From Bacteroidota bacterium (GTDB taxonomy: Bacteria > Bacteroidota > Bacteroidia > Cytophagales > Cyclobacteriaceae): a stretch of DNA of 42,407 bases. Positions 7,451-15,813 of this stretch are shown piece after piece (position 1 is the stretch's first letter; each line of letters starts with the position of its first letter). The stretch is from assembly GCA_018267285.1 (NCBI GenBank), contig JAFDYU010000013.1:1-42407 (forward strand). The letters are read 5' to 3'. Below the pieces are notes generated by a model that saw only the letters and a program-made list of their open reading frames with translations, did no database searches and was not told where the DNA came from. Both the position numbers and the translations under genes were made by a program.

Positions 7451-9301
7451 TTGGAAAGGTTAATTAAAATAGCGGGTGCTTCGTTGAACCAAACCCCCAT
7501 GGATTGGGAAAACAACGTGGGCAATATTTTATCGGCCATAGAAGCGGTCAAAAAAGAAGGTGTGAAAATTTTATGTCTTCCGGAGCTTTGCATTACGGGT
7601 TATGGCTGCGAAGATGTTTTCCTCAGCGAATGGCTCAGCGAAAAAGCAATGCAAAAGTTGATCGACCTTGCACCACATTGCAACAACATAGCTGTATCCA
7701 TTGGGTTGCCCGTTCGCATAAAGGGAACTACCTACAACGGTGTGGCGCTGGTGAACGATGGAAAAATTCTAGGTATAACACTTAAACAAAATCTGCCACT
7801 CGATGGCGTGCACTACGAGCCGCGCTGGTTTGCAGCCTGGAAGCCTTCGGAAACGTATAAACTGAAGGCAGGAGAAGAAACTATTTTGGCGGGCGATGTT
7901 ATCTACAATCTCTACGGAATAAAAATCGGTTTTGAAATTTGTGAAGACGGCTGGTCGAAAGAAAAAAGACCTGGATTTCAATTAAAAGAAAAGGGTGTAG
8001 ACTTAATCTTGAATGGCAGCGCAAGCCACTTTGCGTTTGGCAAAAGCCTGGAACGCGAAAAAGAAGTTGTGGTGAACGGCTCAAAAATTTTTAATTGTAC
8101 GTATCTGTTTGTCAACCACCTCGGCAATGAGGCCGGCCGGATGATCTATGACGGAGACATTATTGTGGCACAGAAAGGAAAATTGATTGGCGTGAACAAG
8201 CGGTTGTCGTTTCAACAAATGAATTTGCTTTCGTGCGAAATTAATTTTGATCACCCGGAGAAAACAATCGCGCTGCCCAACCTCGATGGCAAAGAAAAAA
8301 ATGAAGAATTTGTGCGAGCTGCATCGCTCGCCCTTTTCGATTACCTACGGAAAAGTAAAGCCCGCGGTTTTGTGCTGAGCTTGAGTGGCGGGGCAGACTC
8401 ATCGTGTTGTGCCGTGCTGGTAGCCGAAATGGTGCGCAGAGGCATTGAAGAACTAAGCATTGAACTATTTTGCGAACGCATTGGATTACCCTTAGTAAAA
8501 AATGAAAAAGAAATAGTGAGCCGTTTGCTTGCCTGCGCGTATCAAGCCACAAAACATTCTTCCGAATCAACTTTCGTTGCGGCCAAAGAATTGGCACAAT
8601 CTATTGGCGCAAGCTTTCATCATTGGTCAATTGATGAGGAGGTAAACTCGTACGAAAAAAAAATTGAAAGAATACTGGGTAGGGAGTTAAGTTGGGATAC
8701 CGATGACATTGCCCGGCAAAACATCCAAGCGCGTGCACGGTCGCCAATCATTTGGATGCTGGCCAACATTAAGCGCTCTATATTATTAACAACATCCAAC
8801 CGAAGCGAGGGCGATGTAGGCTATGCTACCATGGATGGCGACACCAGCGGAAGTTTGGCACCCATTGCCGGTGTGGACAAGCTCTTTATTTTGCAATGGC
8901 TGAAGTGGGCCGAAAAAGAATTGGGTTATGCCGGCTTATCGTATGTAAACAATTTGCAGCCTACGGCCGAATTGCGCCCACAAGAAAGAGTCCAAACAGA
9001 CGAAAAAGATCTCATGCCGTATTCGGTACTGGTTGATATTGAACTGCTCGGCATCCGCAACCGGAAAAAGCCTGCTGATATATATTTAACTCTTTCAGAA
9101 AAATATCCGGATCATTCGTTGTTAAAAAGCTGGATAAAAAAATTTTTTGGCATGTGGGCTGCCAACCAATGGAAACGCGAACGCTTAGCCCCCTCGTTTC
9201 ATTTCGACAGCTTCAATGTAGATCCGCGAAGTTGGTGCCGCTTCCCTATTTTGAGTGGAAATTTTAAAGATGAACTTGATGAGTTGGAATCATTACCCTG
9301 A
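7451..9301 (+). CDS. nadE: glutamine-dependent NAD+ synthetase
   Basis: This enzyme makes NAD+ from nicotinic acid adenine dinucleotide, taking ammonia from glutamine. The N-terminal nitrilase-type glutaminase (about 4-265) has its triad Glu45 (LPELCITGYG), Lys112 (LKQNLPLDG) and Cys164 (GFEICEDGW). The C-terminal ATP-pyrophosphatase domain carries SGGADS (312-317) and the NRSEGDVGYATMDGDTSGSLAPI segment. The length of 616 residues fits the two-domain form. The start is TTG: a TAA stands in frame 24 nt upstream, and the first in-frame ATG (codon 17) would remove the first strand of the glutaminase, so TTG at 7451 is preferred. It is followed on the same strand by lgt, which has its own promoter. 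Confidence 0.96.
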   Translation: MERLIKIAGASLNQTPMDWENNVGNILSAIEAVKKEGVKILCLPELCITGYGCEDVFLSEWLSEKAMQKLIDLAPHCNNIAVSIGLPVRIKGTTYNGVALVNDGKILGITLKQNLPLDGVHYEPRWFAAWKPSETYKLKAGEETILAGDVIYNLYGIKIGFEICEDGWSKEKRPGFQLKEKGVDLILNGSASHFAFGKSLEREKEVVVNGSKIFNCTYLFVNHLGNEAGRMIYDGDIIVAQKGKLIGVNKRLSFQQMNLLSCEINFDHPEKTIALPNLDGKEKNEEFVRAASLALFDYLRKSKARGFVLSLSGGADSSCCAVLVAEMVRRGIEELSIELFCERIGLPLVKNEKEIVSRLLACAYQATKHSSESTFVAAKELAQSIGASFHHWSIDEEVNSYEKKIERILGRELSWDTDDIARQNIQARARSPIIWMLANIKRSILLTTSNRSEGDVGYATMDGDTSGSLAPIAGVDKLFILQWLKWAEKELGYAGLSYVNNLQPTAELRPQERVQTDEKDLMPYSVLVDIELLGIRNRKKPADIYLTLSEKYPDHSLLKSWIKKFFGMWAANQWKRERLAPSFHFDSFNVDPRSWCRFPILSGNFKDELDELESLP

Positions 9302-9303
9302 TG

Positions 9304-9333
9304 TTGGCCTTTGTACGGCAACTGTTATCTTTG
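9304..9333 (+). promoter_or_regulatory. promoter for lgt
   Basis: TTG (9304-9306) and TATCTTTG (9326-9333) are 19 bp apart, which fits the Bacteroidota -33/-7 layout. Transcription would start near 9340, about 40 nt before the lgt ATG. The -33 part overlaps the TGATG at the nadE stop. Confidence 0.5.
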
Positions 9334-9378
9334 CCGATTACTATAATCTGAATTCTAATTATTAACGATTTTCACGCC

Positions 9379-10494
9379 ATGTTCAATTACATTATCTGGA
9401 ATTGCAGCCCTGAAATATTTTCGATCGGATCGTTTGCCTTGCGTTGGTACGGGTTGCTTTTTGCTCTTGGTTTTCTGGTCTGTCAGCAAATTTTGTACTA
9501 CATTTTCAAAAAAGAGGGCAAGCCCGAACGCGATGTAGATACCCTCACCATTTATATGCTGGTGGCTACCATTTTGGGCGCACGTTTAGGTCATGTGATT
9601 TTCTACCAACCCGAGATGTTGTGGGAGGAACCACTCAGCGTTTTCCTTCCCTTTGAATTCAGCCCATTTCGGTTCACCGGTTTGCAGGGCTTGGCAAGCC
9701 ACGGAGCCGCAATCGGAATTCTTTTTGGCCTTTGGCTCTACAGCCGTAAAAGAAAACCCGGCCAAAATTACCTACAGATTCTCGACCGCATTGTAATTTT
9801 GGTTTGCCTCACCGGCTGTTTCATTCGCCTTGGAAATTTTTTCAACTCAGAGATTATTGGTAAGCCATCGAGCAATCCGTTGAGCGTGGTGTTCATTAAC
9901 CGAGTTACCGAAAACCTGCTGCGCAATACCAACGGAGATAACCCGGTGGAATACCTTGAAGTAAAAAAGGCCAATCTGCCCGAAGGCCAAAATTCAAGAG
10001 TGCCTGTTGATTTGATTTTCTTGTTTAAAAAAGGAGTTAACGAGCAACGTGTAACGAGCTTCGTTACCAACGAGGTGAAATTTTACTTGGTGCAGTTACC
10101 CGAATTTGTGGATGAGCCCGGCTCAAGCCCACTGCAGTATCAGATTGTAAAAGAAGACGATGGATCGTTCGGAGCCCGTGTGCGCACGTTTGGCATCTCG
10201 CGGCATCCGGCACAATTATACGAGTCCATTTCGTGCTTCATCCTGTTTGCCTTTTTACTTTGGTATTGGTCGCGCTATAAAGCCAACTTGCCCGAAGGAA
10301 GAATCTTCGGCCTGTTCATGATTATTTTGTGGAGTCTGCGTTTTGTGTACGAGTTTTTAAAAGAGAATCAGGTTCCATTCGAAGACCAGATGACGCTTAA
10401 CATGGGGCAAATTCTAAGCATACCTTTAGTGGTGGTAGGTATTTTGGTGTTGATCCGTTCCTTTAGAAAAACAGAAATTCAAAACACACCTTAA
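9379..10494 (+). CDS. lgt: prolipoprotein diacylglyceryl transferase, with a large insertion
   Basis: This inner-membrane enzyme attaches diacylglycerol from phosphatidylglycerol to the lipobox cysteine of prolipoproteins, the first step of lipoprotein maturation. Conserved pieces are visible: RWYGLLFALGF (early TM), GARLGHVIFY, the SHGAAIGILFGL helix, the Lgt signature RLGNFFNSEIIGKPS (about 151-165), and SRHPAQLYES after the insertion, followed by the last TM helices. It is 371 residues long, against about 260-300 in E. coli-type enzymes. The extra length is a hydrophilic stretch of roughly 100 residues (about 170-270) between the signature and the HPAQLYE motif, probably periplasmic. An Omp85-like gene follows after 27 nt, suggesting a shared transcript. 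Confidence 0.95.
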   Translation: MFNYIIWNCSPEIFSIGSFALRWYGLLFALGFLVCQQILYYIFKKEGKPERDVDTLTIYMLVATILGARLGHVIFYQPEMLWEEPLSVFLPFEFSPFRFTGLQGLASHGAAIGILFGLWLYSRKRKPGQNYLQILDRIVILVCLTGCFIRLGNFFNSEIIGKPSSNPLSVVFINRVTENLLRNTNGDNPVEYLEVKKANLPEGQNSRVPVDLIFLFKKGVNEQRVTSFVTNEVKFYLVQLPEFVDEPGSSPLQYQIVKEDDGSFGARVRTFGISRHPAQLYESISCFILFAFLLWYWSRYKANLPEGRIFGLFMIILWSLRFVYEFLKENQVPFEDQMTLNMGQILSIPLVVVGILVLIRSFRKTEIQNTP

Positions 10495-10521
10495 TTTCAC
10501 CTTTTGATATTTTAAGTATTC

Positions 10522-11976
10522 ATGCTGGCAATTATTGTTGGATTTTGGGGATTGATGGGCGGCAGCCAGATGGATACTATACCGGTTGATTCATCGCGGG
10601 TGCTTACGCTCAATCGTGTTATCATTACGGGAAACAAGGTTACCAAAGATCAGATCATCTCCCGCGAAATAAAATTGAAACCCGGAGATACCATCCGTTT
10701 GAAAAACCTGCCGCAGGAATTGCTTTGGGACAAACGCAAAATCTATAACCTGCGCTTGTTTCACACGGTAAACATGAGGGTGTTTGAGCTTTCGAACAAT
10801 CGAATTGATCTTTTGGTGGAAGTGACCGAACGTTGGTACACCTTTCCGATTCCTATTTTTGAATTATCGGATCGGAATTTCAGTGAATGGTGGAACGTGT
10901 ACAATCATGACCCCAGCCGGACAAACTACGGCATCAACTTAACACGATACAATTTTCGTGGCCGATATGAAACGGTGCAGCTCATTGCACAATTTGGTTT
11001 TGTGCAGCGCTATGAACTTTCGTATCGAATTCCCTACATCGACAAAAAACAAAAGCAGGGCATGTCGTTCAACTTCAACTATTCAGAGCCCAAGAATATG
11101 GCCTTCAGTACCGAAAACCTAACGAGTTTCACCAATCCGCACATACTTCAATATCTAAGGGCAGATCACATACTAAAAACCACCAAAGGAGGAGCGGTTA
11201 CCTACTTTTACAGAAAAAATTTCTTCGAAACACATTCGTTTCAAATCGGTTACCGATCGACTACCGTTAGCGATACCATCGTAAAACTGAACCCCAATTA
11301 TTTTGGTGAAGGCCGCAATCATTTGCAGTATGCCACCATCAGCTACTCGTTCAACTCAGAGCACCGCGATGTAGTGCAATATCCGCTGCGGGGTTATCAA
11401 ATAAGCGGGTATATCCAAAAAACAGGGCTGGGCTTTGAGGGCAATACCAACCTGCTGGAGTTGGGGTTATCGTATGCAAGGCATATTGCCCTGAAACGAA
11501 ATTTCTATTTATCCAATTTTACAGGTGGCTACTGGGCCACGCCTACGTCACAGCCGTACGCGCTTTATGCAGGTATGGGCTACAGAAGACAATACGTGCG
11601 AGGGTTTGAAAATTTTGTGGTAGAAACTCCTTTTTTTCTTTTAAACAAAACCACCTTTAAAAAAAGAATTTTTCATAAAGTATGGAGCTTGCAAGGTATG
11701 CCGCGCGAACAATTAAAATATTTTCCGTTGTCTATTTACTTAAAAACTTTTTCCGACTGGGGGTATGCCGAAAATTATCCCTACTACCAAAACTATGTTG
11801 CGCCCTCCGACAACGCCCCTCACCCACTCAACACCCGGTTCACCAATAAACTGATTGGTGGCATTGGGTTTGGATTTGATTTTGTTACCGTCTACGATTT
11901 TGTTGTTCGAACAGAATACACCTTCACCAACCAAAACCACACCGGTTTTTTCCTGAGTTTACGAAAAGAGTTTTAA
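10522..11976 (+). CDS. outer-membrane protein with one POTRA-like domain and Omp85-type barrel
   Basis: This 484-residue protein has a short hydrophobic N-terminus (MLAIIVGFWGLMGG). A POTRA-like segment follows at about 27-107 (LTLNRVIITGNKVTKDQIISRE, then LWDKRKIYNLRLFHTVNMRV and LLVEVTERWY), as in BamA/TamA proteins. The remaining 370 residues are rich in alternating aromatic beta-strands and end in Phe (FFLSLRKEF), consistent with a C-terminal outer-membrane barrel. With a single POTRA it is shorter than BamA (five POTRAs), so it is more likely a small Omp85 relative than the core assembly factor. A TAA three codons upstream of the ATG fixes the frame limit. It lies 27 nt after lgt. Its stop overlaps the stop of the convergent MORN gene by 4 nt. 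Confidence 0.8.
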   Translation: MLAIIVGFWGLMGGSQMDTIPVDSSRVLTLNRVIITGNKVTKDQIISREIKLKPGDTIRLKNLPQELLWDKRKIYNLRLFHTVNMRVFELSNNRIDLLVEVTERWYTFPIPIFELSDRNFSEWWNVYNHDPSRTNYGINLTRYNFRGRYETVQLIAQFGFVQRYELSYRIPYIDKKQKQGMSFNFNYSEPKNMAFSTENLTSFTNPHILQYLRADHILKTTKGGAVTYFYRKNFFETHSFQIGYRSTTVSDTIVKLNPNYFGEGRNHLQYATISYSFNSEHRDVVQYPLRGYQISGYIQKTGLGFEGNTNLLELGLSYARHIALKRNFYLSNFTGGYWATPTSQPYALYAGMGYRRQYVRGFENFVVETPFFLLNKTTFKKRIFHKVWSLQGMPREQLKYFPLSIYLKTFSDWGYAENYPYYQNYVAPSDNAPHPLNTRFTNKLIGGIGFGFDFVTVYDFVVRTEYTFTNQNHTGFFLSLRKEF

Positions 11977-12587
11977 TATTTTTTGTAAACGCTTGTTTTG
12001 CCTTTTTTTATTTTATGCCACGTGCCAATCGGTTTGCCTTCACGATAAGAACCATAAAATTTTAGCGTGCCGTCTTCGGCATAAAATTTCCATTCACCTT
12101 CTTCCATTCCCTTCTCATAGTTTCCCTCCTGCATCATAGATCCGTTTTCATAAAATGCTTTAGTGATGCCCTGCGGTAGCCCCTCTACATATTGAACTAT
12201 GCGTTGGGTCTTTCCGTTTTCAAAAAAATAGTTCCACACACCCACGTACTGCGATTGGTTGTACAATCCTTTGCTTTTTATTTTTCCGTTGGGGTAGTAA
12301 TAAAAAGCAGAGTCTTGCAGTTTACCTTCAGACCAATGCTCGCGGCCGCTCAGCGTTTCATTCGGATAAAAATAGGTAAGAAGCCCGTGTAAGATTCCGT
12401 CCTTATAGTTTTCAACGGAATTCTTTTTTCCGGTAGGATAATAGAAGTTCCAGACTCCAACTTTTTTACCGTTAAGGGTCTGGCCCTCAGCCTTTATTTG
12501 GCCCGAGGGATAATGCTCCTGAACCGTTTCTTGTGCTGAGAGCATCGGGTGTATCAGTACAAGTAAAACTATATAAACCGCTTTCAT
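11973..12587 (-). CDS. secreted MORN-repeat (YwqK-like) protein
   Basis: This 204-residue exported protein has a signal peptide (MKAVYIVLLVLIHPMLSAQ) and then about seven MORN-type repeats of roughly 23 residues. Each is built on a Y-P-x-G-x-x or Y-x-N-G turn, a Gly-rich strand and a W/Y-aromatic strand (for example YPSGQIKAEG, YPNGKIKSKG, YENGSMMQEG, AEDGTLKFYG). Such repeats form an elongated beta-sheet used for protein or membrane contact. Databases often label this fold as a YwqK antitoxin, but no toxin gene is adjacent and the protein is exported, so that label should not be taken as function. A near-consensus -7 box ends 6 nt before its ATG. Confidence 0.82.
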   Translation of the reverse strand: MKAVYIVLLVLIHPMLSAQETVQEHYPSGQIKAEGQTLNGKKVGVWNFYYPTGKKNSVENYKDGILHGLLTYFYPNETLSGREHWSEGKLQDSAFYYYPNGKIKSKGLYNQSQYVGVWNYFFENGKTQRIVQYVEGLPQGITKAFYENGSMMQEGNYEKGMEEGEWKFYAEDGTLKFYGSYREGKPIGTWHKIKKGKTSVYKKY

Positions 12588-12593
12588 TCAATG

Positions 12594-12601
12594 GAAAGGT
12601 A
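12594..12601 (-). promoter_or_regulatory. -7-like box, predicted leaderless start of the MORN gene
   Basis: On the minus strand TACCTTTC differs from TAnnTTTG only in the last base. It ends 6 nt before the ATG at 12587, so the transcript would begin at or within a base or two of the start codon. Confidence 0.35.
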
Positions 12602-12703
12602 AGAAGACTTTAAAAAGGAAAGGGGAAAATCACATCACTATACGGGAAAAACCCCGTTGATTTTAATATTGTTTTAATCTCTTATTGCGTTGCAATTCAA
12701 TGT

Positions 12704-13537
12704 ATGCGAATACTAAGGGGTTACTTCTATCTGTGTGTTTATCTGTCGGGTATTCAAAATCTATTGGCACAGAGCACTTCTACGCAAATGGGTGCACGAG
12801 CTGCCGGGATGGGTTTTGCATCGTCCACGCTAACGGATGAATCAGCCATGTTTAACAACATGGGTGGTCTCGCCAAAATCGCTCAACCTTCCGTAAGTTT
12901 TGCATACGAAACACGGCCATCCCTTACCGGGGCAAACCGTATGGCAGCTTCCATCGCCACACCTACCAAAGCTGGTGTTTTCGGGGTGAGTATCTTCAAA
13001 TTTGGTGACGATGTGTACAGTGAGCAGTTGCTTTCTACCGGATTCAGTAATACCCTCGGCAATACATCGCTGGGGATAAAGGCAAACTATGTTCAGTACC
13101 GCGCAGAAGGTTTTGGCATGAGTAACACAGTAAGTTTTGATTTTGGTGGGATCACTAAAATCACTGAACAAATTTCGATAGGTGCTTACATCACAAATCT
13201 GACTCAGGCAAAACTTACAGGTTTAAATGCAACTCGGTTACCAACAAAATTAGTGGCCGGTGTGGGTTTTCAACCCAATGAAAAAACCTTTATCACTTCA
13301 GAGATAGAGAAAGATTTAGAATATGCAGCTTCCTGGCGAAGCGGCATCGAATACGCAGTCTATAAAAAAATATTGGTAAGAACCGGGTTTAGCACAAACC
13401 CCAACACAGCTTATGTGGGTATTGGAGTACGGAAAAACAAAATAAAATTCGATTACGCTTTTAGTTTCAACAGGTACATGGGTACAGCACATCAGGCTTC
13501 TGCTGTTTACCTACTCTCATCTTCAGGCAAAAAATGA
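12704..13537 (+). CDS. PorV/PorQ-like outer-membrane beta-barrel protein
   Basis: This 277-residue exported protein has a signal peptide (about 1-22, ending LLAQ). The N-terminal part (GARAAGMGFASSTLTDESAMFNNMGGLA) is typical of the PorV/PorQ/UPF0164 branch of FadL-like barrels, in which the mature N-terminus plugs the barrel. Alternating strands fill the rest. In Bacteroidota some members serve the type IX secretion system, and others are scattered and unassigned. Here no other T9SS core gene is present. The gene overlaps the next one by 4 nt (ATGA at 13534-13537), so it is the first gene of a translationally coupled set with the HhH-barrel protein, and the two products probably work together. 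Confidence 0.78.
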   Translation: MRILRGYFYLCVYLSGIQNLLAQSTSTQMGARAAGMGFASSTLTDESAMFNNMGGLAKIAQPSVSFAYETRPSLTGANRMAASIATPTKAGVFGVSIFKFGDDVYSEQLLSTGFSNTLGNTSLGIKANYVQYRAEGFGMSNTVSFDFGGITKITEQISIGAYITNLTQAKLTGLNATRLPTKLVAGVGFQPNEKTFITSEIEKDLEYAASWRSGIEYAVYKKILVRTGFSTNPNTAYVGIGVRKNKIKFDYAFSFNRYMGTAHQASAVYLLSSSGKK

Positions 13538-15588
13538 GAACTGCTCTCATCTTAATTGCGCTAATATTAGTATGCTCAGTTTCGTTTGCACAAAATTATC
13601 CACAGAAAGATCTTAACCCGGCCAGTCTGGTGGATGAAATCTTTGCTACGCAGGATCTGGACGTAAGCTATCAGGATTTGTACGAGAACTATTTGCAACT
13701 GATTTCGAACCCGCTTGATCTGAACAAAGTTACCGATGAACAACTTCGTTCGCTTTACATTTTAAAACAAGATCAACTCAATTCCTTTATGAATTACCGA
13801 AAGGAAGCAGGGCCGTTTATTTCGGTTTACGAATTGCAGAATATTTTCGATCGGGAAACTTTTCAGAAAATAATACCTTTTGTTTTTGTACCCGAAGCAA
13901 CACAGGTTATTGACAAAAATTTTCTGAAGCGGATTACTGCAGAGCCGAATAATTATTTACTGCTGCGCTGGGGAAAAACCACCGAACCTCAACTTGGGTA
14001 TTCGGAAAATGCTTCGCCTACAACAAAATTTGCAGGCTCACCCGATAATTTTTACAGTCGTTTTCGTATTAGCCGGGCGGGCGATTTCAGTCTGGGCTTT
14101 ACCTTAAAAAAAGATGCGGGCGAAAAAATAGAATGGAATCCTTCCAAAAAAAATTATGGATTTGATTACCTGAGTTTCCATCTTCAAACGCTCAATAAAG
14201 GCCGGATTAAAAATTTAATATTGGGCGATTACCAGGCGCAGTTTGGGCAAGGCATAGCACTGGGGTCTTTTTTTGGCATTGGTAAAAATGGAGAAGCCGT
14301 TACCACCATGCGGAGAGCCAACCTCGGTTTTTTGCCGTACACCTCTATTTACGAAGCCGGTTATTTTCGTGGCGCAGCCATTTCGTACGAGCTCACAAAA
14401 TATTTTACAGTTCATTCGATGGCTTCCATCCGCGGGCGCGATGGCAATGTGCAACAAGACACTCTTTCCGCTGCCCCGGATTACCTTTCGTCATTCGGTT
14501 ACACCGGGCTGCACCGAACCGCATCGGAGTTGGCCAATCGAAATGCGCTCACCGAAACCAACCTGGCCGAAGTACTTCAGTTTAAAAATCAAAATTTAGA
14601 TGCCGGCTTAATTTTTCACCACACCGAATTTAGTTTGCCTCTGCTTCGTACACCCACGGTTTACAACCAATTTTATTTTAATGGGAGAACAAATACGAAC
14701 GCAGGTTTCTACCTTAATTACAACTTCAATAATTTTTCTTTCTTCAGTGAATTTACGCAAACGTTGCAGCAAGGCCGGGCCCTGATTGCCGGTGCACTGA
14801 TAAGTATCATACCCAAACTCGATGTATCGTTGGTCTATCGCAAGTTTGACAAAAATTTTTACGGCTTTTACAGCAATGCGATAGCCGAAAATTCTATTCC
14901 ACAAAATGAAACCGGAATGTATTGGGGATGGAACTATACGTTCAATAAGCAATATTCTATTTCGGGTTATTTCGATTTATTTTCTTTTCCGTGGCTGAAA
15001 TACAAAGTTTATGCGCCCTCCGATGGAAGCGAGTGGCTTATGCGCTTCAATTATCGGCCATCCAAAACGGTTTATATTTTTTTACAGACACGCGAGGAGA
15101 CTAAAGGGAGAAATACAAGCACAGATCAAAATCTCTATTCTGTAAGTAACGGAATCAAAAAAAATTATTGGGTTAATTGCGATTACGCAGCTACGGCACG
15201 TTTAAGTTTTCGCACCCGGGTTCAACTCAGTTACTACACACTAAGCGGAAAAACTACTTCGGGTTCGGTTATTCTTCAGGATGCAACGTACAATTTTGGC
15301 CGATGGTCGGTAACGGGTCGTTATGCCATTTTTGATACCGATGATTTCGACACCCGGATTTATGTTTACGAGAGAGATGCCTGGCTCAGTTTTTCTTTCC
15401 CGGCCTATTCGGGCAGGGGCATTCGCAATTATTTGATGCTTCAATATCGCTTTACCCGGAAAATTGATCTTTGGCTGAGGTGGGCACATACCCAATATGC
15501 CAATCAAACAAAAATTGGCTCCGGAGGCGATGTTATTTCGGGCGATTCGCGAAATGATGTTAAATTTCAGGCCAGAATCCGATTTTAA
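13534..15588 (+). CDS. exported helix-hairpin-helix (ComEA-like) domain fused to a large beta-barrel
   Basis: This 684-residue protein has a signal peptide (MRTALILIALILVCSVSFAQ). A ComEA-like HhH region follows at about 58-118: LDLNKVTDEQLRSL, then FMNYRKEAGPFISVYELQNI, a clear match to the LNtAs-eeL and YRe-nGpF-s-eL pattern. In the first hairpin the usual GIG is replaced by ILK. From about 135 onward the protein is beta-rich with many aromatic strands and ends in RIRF, indicating an outer-membrane barrel of roughly 550 residues. HhH domains of this kind bind DNA without sequence preference in ComEA. Whether this divergent copy still does so is open. It is coupled by overlaps to the PorV-like gene and to a 35-residue membrane peptide. 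Confidence 0.8.
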   Translation: MRTALILIALILVCSVSFAQNYPQKDLNPASLVDEIFATQDLDVSYQDLYENYLQLISNPLDLNKVTDEQLRSLYILKQDQLNSFMNYRKEAGPFISVYELQNIFDRETFQKIIPFVFVPEATQVIDKNFLKRITAEPNNYLLLRWGKTTEPQLGYSENASPTTKFAGSPDNFYSRFRISRAGDFSLGFTLKKDAGEKIEWNPSKKNYGFDYLSFHLQTLNKGRIKNLILGDYQAQFGQGIALGSFFGIGKNGEAVTTMRRANLGFLPYTSIYEAGYFRGAAISYELTKYFTVHSMASIRGRDGNVQQDTLSAAPDYLSSFGYTGLHRTASELANRNALTETNLAEVLQFKNQNLDAGLIFHHTEFSLPLLRTPTVYNQFYFNGRTNTNAGFYLNYNFNNFSFFSEFTQTLQQGRALIAGALISIIPKLDVSLVYRKFDKNFYGFYSNAIAENSIPQNETGMYWGWNYTFNKQYSISGYFDLFSFPWLKYKVYAPSDGSEWLMRFNYRPSKTVYIFLQTREETKGRNTSTDQNLYSVSNGIKKNYWVNCDYAATARLSFRTRVQLSYYTLSGKTTSGSVILQDATYNFGRWSVTGRYAIFDTDDFDTRIYVYERDAWLSFSFPAYSGRGIRNYLMLQYRFTRKIDLWLRWAHTQYANQTKIGSGGDVISGDSRNDVKFQARIRF

Positions 15589-15695
15589 TGCACGCTGTAA
15601 AGTTAGTTACCCCGGGAGTTTTGCTTGCCCTTTGCCTTGGGCTGGTCATTTTCATGGTGGTTTATCACCTGATCTTTCGGAAGCCCCGTAAGTAA
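15588..15695 (+). CDS. 35-residue single-span membrane peptide
   Basis: The ATG shares a base with the preceding stop (TAATG), and the frame runs 35 codons to TAA. The product starts MHAVKLVTPG, has one hydrophobic span (VLLALCLGLVIFMVVYHLI) and ends in a basic tail (FRKPRK), so it would sit in the inner membrane with the C-terminus in the cytoplasm. It completes an operon with the PorV-like and HhH-barrel genes. The stop-start overlap and the perfect single-span architecture support it as a real gene, although it is short enough to be chance. Confidence 0.5.
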   Translation: MHAVKLVTPGVLLALCLGLVIFMVVYHLIFRKPRK

Positions 15696-15813
15696 TTTAA
15701 CCGCAGTTTAAACTTTTTGGCGTAAGCCTTGCAATTCTGTCGAATCTCAACTTATTTTATGGTTAAAGACCCCCAAATTTCTGTGGTTCAAACGATTATA
15801 ACCTCCGAAACCC

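Noticed and set aside
9301-9351. 16-codon frame overlapping the nadE stop (TGATG)
   Set aside because: It covers the lgt promoter boxes and has no recognisable feature.
11973-12587. Toxin-antitoxin system suggested by the YwqK antitoxin label of MORN proteins
   Set aside because: The protein has a signal peptide and no toxin gene is adjacent; both neighbours are outer-membrane proteins.
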